From positions 24,156,317 to 24,220,316 of the forward strand of contig CM071931.1 in the NCBI GenBank assembly GCA_016081115.2: a stretch of 64,000 nucleotides of DNA, in the 5' to 3' direction. Position numbers and translations under genes: made by a program. Shown one piece after another: positions 55,836 to 64,000 of this stretch. Source of the DNA: Rehmannia glutinosa. Taxonomy: Eukaryota > Streptophyta > Magnoliopsida > Lamiales > Orobanchaceae. Every line of letters starts with the position of its first letter. Position 1 is the stretch's first letter. Under the pieces are notes generated by a model. The model made no database searches and was not told the DNA's origin. It worked only from the letters and a program-made list of their open reading frames with translations.

Positions 55836-58800
55836 CTGCAAACATTCATATAGTTGTCTAGAAGCCATTTTTTTGGCAGCTTTTCCGCTGATGTTGGTAG
55901 CCAAAGCAGTGGCAGAAACCTTTCCTTCATCTACTTTAGCTTCGATTGTGTATTTGCCGTCTCTCTTTGATGAAGAAAACTCGAGCTCCCAGTTATAGGA
56001 TTGGCAAAGTTCATGAAGTTCTCTAAGAGGATTTAACTGCAGCTTCGAAAAACTAACAATAGGATCCAGCCGGGAGAGCATTATTTTCCAGACATGCTTC
56101 AAATCAAATCCAGTGTCAAGAAATATGGCACCCATACAAGACTCCACTATGTCACCAAGGGCCTGAAGCATTACAGTTATATTACAACTAAATCAGTTTC
56201 CGTTGCTTCAATTAATACAAACACAAGTTTCAATAGTTTCGTAACAATAGGCAAAAATCATTGTACCCACTGAAAACTAACATGAAAAATAATTGTATAG
56301 AAAGGATTTTCATTTTATGTTCTTGCAATAACAACTTCAATCTGGTTTTTGGAGATCTCCACAAATGAGTTCATAGACACCTTCACATTAATTTTCATGA
56401 GAATAACAATTACAATAGTATAACGATATCCTAGCATCTCACAGATGTCACACAATATCAGAATTGACGTGGTATAAAATTTCATGAAATTTTTGACAAA
56501 TTAGGATAGGAGTTATCATGCATAGGAGCATATTAAGCTACAGATAGGACCAGGGACGAAGCCACTTGGTGGCCAAGGGGGGCACTGGGGCCCCCTCAAT
56601 TTTTTAAAAAAAGTAGGGGTATTTTGGTCTTTTCACTTTTTATCTTAAAATAAAAATATATATAAAAATAGAAAAAAATTATTCAATTATCTTGCATTCT
56701 TCTTTCCCGCTTTCATTTGCGAATCTTGAAAATATGAGTCTTGGTCATTTTGCGCAATTTTTATAAATTGTGTACATTTTTAAGCTCCGCCATAAAATTT
56801 AACTTGAATTTTTGCATTATTCTCTTTTGTCTCTATTTTTTCCTTTTGGTATATTGATGTAATTGTATCTTGTTATTTATTTTTTAATATTAAGATGTGA
56901 TTTAATTAATACAATGACATAATCAAAATTTCTACTTATTTTAAATTTAATGTAATGTTTTAAATTTTTAGATGTGGTAATGGACAAATTGTCCACTTAT
57001 GTTTTGTAAAAATAAAAAGTAGTCATATTTTTTGAAAATATATTTTTTTAGTCATTTTGACACGGTCATACCCTTCTTGTTTCTCTGATGAGGTACTTAG
57101 TTATATTTCAGAAAATTGATGCGGTAATTTTTTTGTATCATGTCATTGACCGGTCCCTAGAATTAAAGGAAAAAAAGACAAAGTGGAAATTTGAACTGAA
57201 AATGACTAAGAAAACATGGTTAAAACTATTTTTATTACGGAGAAGTGGCCAAAATTCCACCGAACTTTTTTTATATTAATAGTAGTTGGGCCCCCCTACC
57301 CGAAATTCCTAGCTTCGTCACTGGATAGGACACATAATAACAACCTTTGGACAGATTCTCTCTTCAATATGCCCCTTCAGAGTTTCTGATCTTCCATTGC
57401 CGTTCACATATTGTTTCCCGGAGAACGCTAGAATCACAAATAATAAATTTGTGAAAGGAACATCGTCCAGCCACATCAGCAAATGAAGTGTTGTTCACGG
57501 ATAAAGATCTCAAATCTGTTAACTGGCCAGGTTTTAACTTTGGGTACACCGAATACAGCACAGCACATACCTGGTAGCAACCTCCAAGAAATTCAAGTCT
57601 CTGATTCAAGCAATCCAAATATATATCACCATCAATCAAAGACATGAAATTTTAACTAGTTGATATTTGAGTGGACATCAGCACATACCTGGTAGCAACC
57701 TCCCAAATGATTGTTGAAAGATGGATGAGCAAAGGCCTGAATGAGTAACCCCTTATTAGTAAACTTGTATCCTAACCGATTCAACATCAATCTGATCAGA
57801 AAGTAGCAGAAATTCTTTGCTTGCGGAGCAGATATTATCAACTTGTGAACGTACTTTTATGCCGATCCAATTGAGAAATGCCGTTGCTGCTTTATCAACT
57901 ATAAAAGCTCCAGTAAGTGCCTCTACAACATCTGCGATGGTCTTGTTATGTAACCAGTGATGACATTTGTTGCATCTAACTTCGGCATTTGCACCATTTT
58001 TCTTGCCATAACATTGAGAGTGAATACTTTCTTCATTTTCATTTTCGCAACGACGGCCAAAAGCAAAGAACTGGTCGGCCTCAAATGATTGATCACGAAT
58101 ATATACCTGAATTTTTATTTTTTCGTACAAAATAATTTCAGCATAAAGACAGTCAGAAAACACTATGACCTATAGTATTTTCCACACAAATTCAAAATTC
58201 AACAGCCTTCCCTCGCTATGTTTCAAAACTTTCCAAATCTGTTTGTTTAAGGAACCATGTTCACTTTCAGGACATGAGTGCACATAAGTCATGAGGCCTT
58301 TATCTCTTTGTTTTGTTAAGCTTATAATTTTTAAACTAATGAAGCAATACATTATATACGTTTAAGAATGTTTTACCCTTAATTGAATTTTTGTGTTCTG
58401 TCACCAGGGTTAAAAAACATTATCATCTTCATATAAGTTTGTACCCTTAATAAACATGATTTTACCATTTTTCTTGTTCGACAGTTGTACTAGCATATGG
58501 GACCTGGTTTGTACAGTGGTCAAGACCCTAGAGATTTGCAATAGTGATGAAATAAATTGTTTGCTTTACCTTTTACATTACTTTTACGGTTTTACCCATT
58601 GCTATTGACCACGTCTTTAATCAGAAACTATAGAGAGTGGTATTACGGGGTGTTCCATATTACGCATGCCTTAGTTATAGGGTCACAGTCATGCACGAAA
58701 ATCTAACTAAACAGAAGCACGGATTTTTGCTTAGACTCGAGGATAATAGAAGAGGACGTCACATTAGTTAATGTCCGGAGTACCAGTTTGTAAATAGATA

Positions 58801-59746
58801 ACATTTAAAAACCATCCCTATGTGCAAAACTGAATGGTCCTATTTTCACTATGAATAATCCCTCGCTTCCTTAAATAAATATTCTTCACAAAACTTGTCA
58901 CAGACAACTTTTTTCACGAGCAAAACTGTGAAAATACCCCCAAGATTTTCACTTTTCATCTTTCTTCTAAAATTCTATTTCAACCCAATGTTGAATATTC
59001 AATATGGCCAGATGTGGCTATAATGTAATTTCAGGAAAGAATTAAGGTGATTATATATTGTGTATATCCTCGATCGGGTAAGAAAGCATTGTACATTTCC
59101 TGTTCAAAGAAATGGCAAGTTCAGTAGTGATGTCATGTTCGTGAAAGGGTTTTTATTATTATTAACCTCAAAACTCGATTCCTTTTTGTACCTAGGAATC
59201 ATAGAACTAACATCAGTTACCTGTAAATTGTTCCTTGTTGCCAGCTTGAGTAAATTTGAATTGTTGACAATGTTGGAACGCTTTCTAGTTAGCTGTCCTT
59301 CGTCTAAGGCGTCATGCTTAAGAAAAAGATGCCTACCAACTGCAAACGCGTCACCAAGCACTTGAAGCCTTTCAAGAGAAAATTGTTCACAGCATCTTTC
59401 TGTTGTGAGTGCTTCAAGAATCTGATCCAATTTCAAATGGATGATTATGTAACAAATTTTAATTTGGCGGTGGAAGATCGAACGTTAGACAGACTAATCG
59501 TTTAAAAAAGAAAAAAGGAAGAAAGAAAGACACTTACACGATTAGCAGTAACTTCTGCTCCCTCGGTGAATGAAGCAACTAATTTGTCCCTTAGTTCAAT
59601 GGCCACAAGCAAGCTTTCAAGCCGATGCATGATTGATGGTAACAGAGATAATGAACTTCCAATATCTTTAGAGAAACCAACAACTTTCAACTGACAAATC
59701 TCGGGTGGTAGTTCAATGAAGTGTTCCTCTTTCTCTCTCCATTGAT
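55836..59746 (-). pseudogene. DCL4: Dicer-like 4 (DCL4) 3' fragment, damaged
   Basis: Minus-strand exons: 59746-59538 (FIELPPEICQLKVVGFSKD; the post-PAZ segment), 59421-59221 (RNase IIIa: LEALTTERC, FSLERLQVLGDAF, GQLTRKRSNIVNNSNLLKL), 58106-57689 (RNase IIIa end, CYGKKNGANAEVRCNKCHHW and NKTIADVVEAL, then RNase IIIb start), 57600 to about 57410 (RLEFLG, KLKPGQLTDLRSLSVNN), 56162-55836 (LGDIVESCMGAIFLDTGFDL, PLRELHELCQSYNWELEF; dsRNA-binding domain). DCL4 makes 21-nt siRNAs. Here helicase, DUF283 and PAZ are absent, the RNase IIIa motif has LQ for LE and loses three residues, the IIIb motif DAVLDYL is replaced, and a shift lies near 57785. It cannot be an active Dicer. Confidence 0.85.
56551..57323. 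mobile_element. Non-autonomous hAT element (773 bp) in a DCL4 intron
   Basis: The 8-bp target duplication GATAGGAC stands at 56543-56550 and 57324-57331. The ends are inverted: CAGGGACGAAGC on the left and GCTTCGTCACTG on the right (complement CAGTGACGAAGC). An 8-bp duplication and CAG-type ends are those of the hAT superfamily. Subterminal GGGGGGC/GGGGCCCCCC strings occur at both ends. No transposase is present, so it moved with enzymes from elsewhere. Confidence 0.88.
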
Positions 59747-62548
59747 CTAAATATCAGCAAACAAATAGTCCAACAAGTCCAATAAGTCAAGGATAAGGGG
59801 GAAAGACAATCAGTCTCGAAAATACAAAAGTGATACATATGCAGACAAGAACAATAAAAAATTCCATGAAACAAGACACAGAGGAATTCAAGTATCACAG
59901 AAATCTCATAGTTCTATATCAATTTACATAGTTCCCCGTTTCAAGCCATAATTGCATTTCCTTAGCAGTCACACAAAAAGTACACACACTTTTCATCTTT
60001 CCATGCACAAGTCAATTGCAGGGAGTATTAGGTTCATCCTACTCTGAGAAAATATGACAAACAACCAGTATACAAGCCTGAATCCAGGAGGTCCTGACTT
60101 TGACTCATGACCTTCACATTGACATCAAAATACAAACCAACTTTTCCAAAATATTAAGCCTTTTGTAAACCATACGAATACTTGCATCTTTAGAAACCAA
60201 TACAGAAATCTTCTATAACCAATATCGCATGGAATCTTAAAAATTTCCCTGTTCAAATATGCAATTTACTTGTGACGTAAAATACTTAGCCATAGCCCAC
60301 TACATTAGTATAAGAACATCAAGTCAACAGCGCCTCTAATGAAACTAATATACCCACCCTAAGGACCCATGTTAGACCATTGGTCTAGTCAACCTGGCGG
60401 CAGAAATTCAACAGCGCCTCTAATGAAACTAATTTACTTTATAAACATACTCAAAATTTTCCCACAACCAACACGAGCTATTACAATTACCTAGAGCTTT
60501 ATAAACCATTTAAAAGTTCTCAACGACTCAGTGGGAGGAATTGCCGACATCTCCTTCCCAGTTGAAAGGTTTCAGATTTGGATGTTTTGAAAAAATGGCG
60601 ATATTGAAAATACTTTCCTTCCCCACACCAATGTACGTGGGTTGCATTTCACCATGATTACGGGGTTTTGGTATGTATTTTCATGGGGATATTTCTTCGG
60701 TCTGTATTTCAAGGAAAAGGTATGGCCTGACGGGAACAAGAAAAGCTAAAGAGAAACCATGAGTTGATATATACCGTTCACTAACCCATTACATGATATC
60801 GACATTGATTCTGATCAGCATAAAGAGTGAGAGATTTTGTGGAACCAAGAAAATGGTTATGCATGACTAGTGAATGATGATTTTCTTTTATCAATTTCTT
60901 ATTTGTAAAACAAAACCAAGTTGTATAAATTCAGTAGATCATTCATATCGTGAAAGAACATTCAATTAGTTAGAAAGACAGAACCAGCACAAGTATTAAG
61001 ATTCTGAGAGAATAATCTACTAGTAAAACGGTGAAATAATTCAATTGGGAGTTTATTCAGGAAGTAAATAATCCAATTGGATATCAGGAAATTTCATGCC
61101 TTGGTGTACAGCAAGTATTACAATAACTTAAGTCTAGGAAATCTTCTTCGTCCAAGGATTCTTGCACATAAATAAATTATGATCATACCTTGGTTAATAT
61201 TTTTCAAATTATTTTGCATTCAGTAAATGTTAAATCATGAAGTACTCAGACATCATCTGCTGGAGAGTAGACAACCACCTTAAGTAATCACATTAGAGAA
61301 GTTCTCTTTGCAGCCATTCTCTACCAAAATGGTATTTTGGTGCTGTCATTTAGTATCATCAAAACACAACATAGCATAAGGGCTATTTAATGGTCAATTA
61401 GGGCACAAACAGAACCAGATCTTTAAAACAATTGCAATTCACTGTTTGCAGCATAGGAGTTCCTTAGCATCCTTTGGGCTAGAACAATGTTCAAATGGTT
61501 ATGGTTTGTCCTACAAGCAGTATAGAAGATTTGTGGCCCCACTTTTGGCTTTTAATCCTTCTATTTTTCTGCGAATGAGGAAAGTGTTCTCCACTCTGTA
61601 ACACTCACTTCCTCTAACATGTTAAACTCTGATTTTCTTGAAAAATGAAAAATAACAATTCAGTAAAAGCTAATTAAGTTTATGATTCTACCAAGGGACA
61701 ACTATGGCTGATGCATTCAAGCACCAAGAAAAGATGTCAAAACTAAGAAACAAAATTATTTTTATGCATTACATGGCTTATCTTTTTCACAGGTTAAAAA
61801 ACGCATTACAAAGAACAGAAGAATGATATTACAGCAGGAGAATACTCCACGCAATATGCATGGATCAATAACGTCTCAGAAATATTATAAGTCAAAAGTG
61901 AGGGTAGCAATTTGTGTTAGCATGTTGTATTCGTGTCACATTATCGTGTTTTCGTGTTATTATTTTTTTTTTTTTTATCATAATAGCTAGTGTAATTTAA
62001 CTAAACTTATAGTTTCGTATTTTCTTGTCGTGTGCTTTCATGACGTATTGTTCCATATCATATCATTTCTCTACGTAATTCGTGTTAATAATCGTGTCAT
62101 CCTAGATCCGTGCGTCGTGTCATAGTGACCCCTAAGTATGAGTACATTTAAATGGAGCTGGTGCACTTGAAATTCTAGGCTAATCGAGTCTTCATTATTC
62201 GAGTTTGAATTTTGGATAGAGTTTTTGGATTCATTATAGACAAAGTGCAAATGATTTGGATATTTCATGTCTGCAGCATCGTCGGTAAGGAGAAAAAAAT
62301 GAATTTATAATTTCAAGCTTCATTATAATAAAATTTTGAATTAGTGCTCCAATTATCAGAGTACCAATATATATTTGTCTTTATAATTATTGTTTAATGA
62401 GGAAATTTGGTATCTCGTTGTGCAAAGTATCTCAGAGTCATTCCAAGCCAACATTCAATTAATCAAAGCAATTTAATTGTTAATTTATATCACGAGTTTA
62501 TAACATGAAATGAATATTCATAAGCTCCATGCCAATGATATTTCCTTA
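59747..62548. other. Intergenic DNA without recognisable genes
   Basis: I find no helicase or PAZ coding sequence of DCL4 upstream of 59746 and no other gene. A short repeated segment, AACAGCGCCTCTAATGAAACTAAT, occurs twice (near 60328 and 60410). No RNA gene was recognised. Promoter or 3' UTR of neighbouring genes may be included. Confidence 0.5.
61915..62125. repeat. CGTGTC/CGTGTT-rich repetitive stretch
   Basis: The strings CGTGTC, CGTGTT and TCGTGT recur many times around a T-run of about 15 (near 61962-61977). Such CGTGT-rich DNA is a common plant dispersed repeat, possibly a transposon end. No limits could be fixed. Confidence 0.45.
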
Positions 62549-64000
62549 TCAATCCATTTTATGCTTCCACGAAGTTAATTCACAAGGGATCAAATCTTCG
62601 TCACAGGAGAGCACAGCCAGTGCCAAAAGTTTGCCAAGCCAACCATGGAACAACAGACCTCTTGCACCGAGGCCCGTAAATAACCAGTATTTGCAAGTAT
62701 GGTCCCCATCAACATATTCATTTACACGACCAAGAAGTGGAAGTGATCCATCTGCAGTGAGTGGTGGCATTGCTCTTAGTCCTGCAACTGCTCCGGTTAT
62801 CGTCCAATTTTCTATGGCTGGATATACTGAAGAAGCTTTTCGGAGAAGAACTTGAGTTGCCTTGGACGCTTCATCAGTTGAGACGTCTCTTGAGTAATTC
62901 TTTGATTTCCAATCCCATGTTGATCCAAGATCTATATTGCGAGCTCCGTGTACAGCAAGCCAGGCATCTGACAGAACTGAGGGGCTATGCTTTGGGTATT
63001 CTTCTCTGCAAATGAACAGAACAAGACAATTTCAATAAGTGGGGATAAAAAGATATGAATTTAGCAAGTTATGGATCTTAAAGCTGTTCGATGTAGAATT
63101 AAATAAAATGAGATCGAGGGAGTGTTTGCAAACACTTAAAAGAAGTGATTCTAAGTTTTCGGGTTAAAAAAGGTAGTCCCTAGTGTTTTCAAACGCCAAC
63201 TTCTACTTCTAATTCGACAAAAAGTAGTTCTTTAGGAAATTTTGGGCCTCAATATATATTTATATGTACACGAACTCCTATCTCAAAATTGAAGGGCAAT
63301 CTGGACCTTTGCACACAAATAAAAGCATTTTTACAACTTATTTACCAAACACTCTCTTTTAGCTTATTGTAGTTCTGAGGTTCTGTTTGCAAACATACCA
63401 ACGCGTGTTGTACTTCTTAGATTCTATTTGCAAACACTAGCAACTTGTAACTCTCAGCTGCTTTTGACTTCTACTTCTGTAAAAACATAAGTTTTTGCAA
63501 ACACTCCTTAAATGCGCATGCGCGTGGAGGACAGAGCTTAAATTTCACTAACTTGTCCTGTCTTTCTTTCTTTGGCGCAGCATAAACTTTTCATCCTAGC
63601 AAACTACTCAAGAACAATTAGCATTAAATCGACCTCATATCATCACCAAGTTGGAGCTGAGCAATGACGCCTCTACACGTCCTCAGAGGCAGCTTTCCAG
63701 ATAGCTCTGGCAGAAAGGCCGCCCGCGCTCCGAAGCAGATAATCACTGCATCGTAGTCTCCTGCAAACATTATGCCACCACTTTTCTTATTCTTAAGAAT
63801 GACGAGAATTATAGTGTAGAACACCATCAAGGTAATCAACTCTCTTTTCCAAACACAATTCTTCTAAAATTAAAGGGGTCATGATAGTCAATTTACAAAC
63901 TTGTTAAAAGAATATTTTCAGAATCATAAGTCGATGAGAAGTGACCAACCCTTGTGGGGAAAAACAGTCATAAAGAGATATACCTGCTATTTCTGGCAGA
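62549..64000 (-). CDS. FAD-dependent oxidoreductase (DAO family), 3' part of the gene
   Basis: Minus strand, running off the right edge. Exons: 64000-63985 (partial), 63760-63634, 63005-62549, with GT-AG borders. Exon 2 codes for YDAVIICFGARAAFLPEL and TCRGVIAQLQL. The last exon codes for EEYPKHSPSVLSDAWLAVHG, the motif GLRAMPPLTADGSLPLLG, YWLFTGLGARGLLFHGWLG and the end SWKHKMD. These match the C-terminal half of the D-amino-acid-oxidase-like FAD fold, including the conserved Gly-rich GLGARG that contacts the cofactor. Plant members of this group are thought to lie in the plastid, but the N-terminus is not visible here. The substrate is unknown. The visible coding sequence is intact. Confidence 0.85.
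63118..63507. mobile_element. hAT-like MITE (390 bp) in an intron of the oxidoreductase gene
   Basis: Ends GGGAGTGTTTGCAAACAC and GTTTTTGCAAACACTCC are inverted to each other. The interior has short inverted motifs (AGAAGTAGAAG type) common in such elements. No coding sequence. An 8-bp target duplication was not recognised, so superfamily assignment rests on the ends alone. Confidence 0.65.

Noticed and set aside
59747..62548. Helicase or PAZ exons of DCL4 upstream of the fragment
   Set aside because: I read both strands for helicase motifs and PAZ-like sequence and found none; open frames here are short and featureless.
62529..63015. Plus-strand open frames of 84 and 108 residues
   Set aside because: Antisense shadows of the last exon of the FAD oxidoreductase, which has clear family motifs and a proper splice acceptor on the minus strand.

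Overview
This is nuclear DNA of a flowering plant, almost certainly a eudicot. The evidence is spliced genes of plant-specific type (a DUF616/MUCI70-like glycosyltransferase, a Dicer-like 4 relative, OST4, a FAD-dependent oxidoreductase), plant LTR retrotransposon lineages (SIRE/Maximus copia, Athila-like gypsy), a PIF/Harbinger transposon with Myb/SANT-like partner genes, a plant RTE LINE and several MITE families. There is nothing bacterial and no CRISPR. The species cannot be named from the sequence alone.

Layout. Positions 1-13170 are nested LTR elements: the 3' end of a plus-strand SIRE-like element (1-2335) lies inside a minus-strand SIRE-like element (2336-11101), whose own LTR carries a 1.08-kb solo LTR (9178-10258). 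To its right are two degraded LTR-like copies (11102-13170). Positions 14078-42824 are a broken PIF/Harbinger-type element split twice. A non-autonomous Athila-like gypsy element that keeps only gag and protease (16024-23310) interrupts the transposase. A 13.7-kb SIRE-like copia with an env-like region (24154-37884) interrupts the Myb/SANT-like gene. Once the insertions are removed, about 7.7 kb of Harbinger-type DNA remains, with a transposase, two Myb/SANT-like genes and one further small gene. A 296-bp direct repeat flanks this whole block.

Positions 43594-47434 are a Tourist-like MITE with a 3.2-kb RTE LINE inside it, followed by a decayed pogo-like element (about 47490-48525). The gene-bearing right part starts at 49193: the 37-residue OST4 gene (minus strand), an 862-bp intergenic region, a seven-exon DUF616 glycosyltransferase gene (plus), a 3' fragment of a DCL4-like gene (minus, a pseudogene), and the 3' end of a FAD-dependent oxidoreductase gene (minus) that runs off the right edge. 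Small MITEs with ATTACAAAA-type ends sit in and around these genes.

Only OST4 and the visible FAD oxidoreductase exons look intact. The DUF616 gene is complete except for a 28-bp insertion that shifts its frame. The DCL4 fragment lacks helicase and PAZ regions and has damaged RNase III motifs. Many TE reading frames are broken by one-base homopolymer changes or by recurrent CAG/CTG-centred differences (CAGCTG versus CACCG between paired copies). This looks more like systematic base-calling error in methylated DNA than natural decay, so short frameshifts here should be treated with caution.
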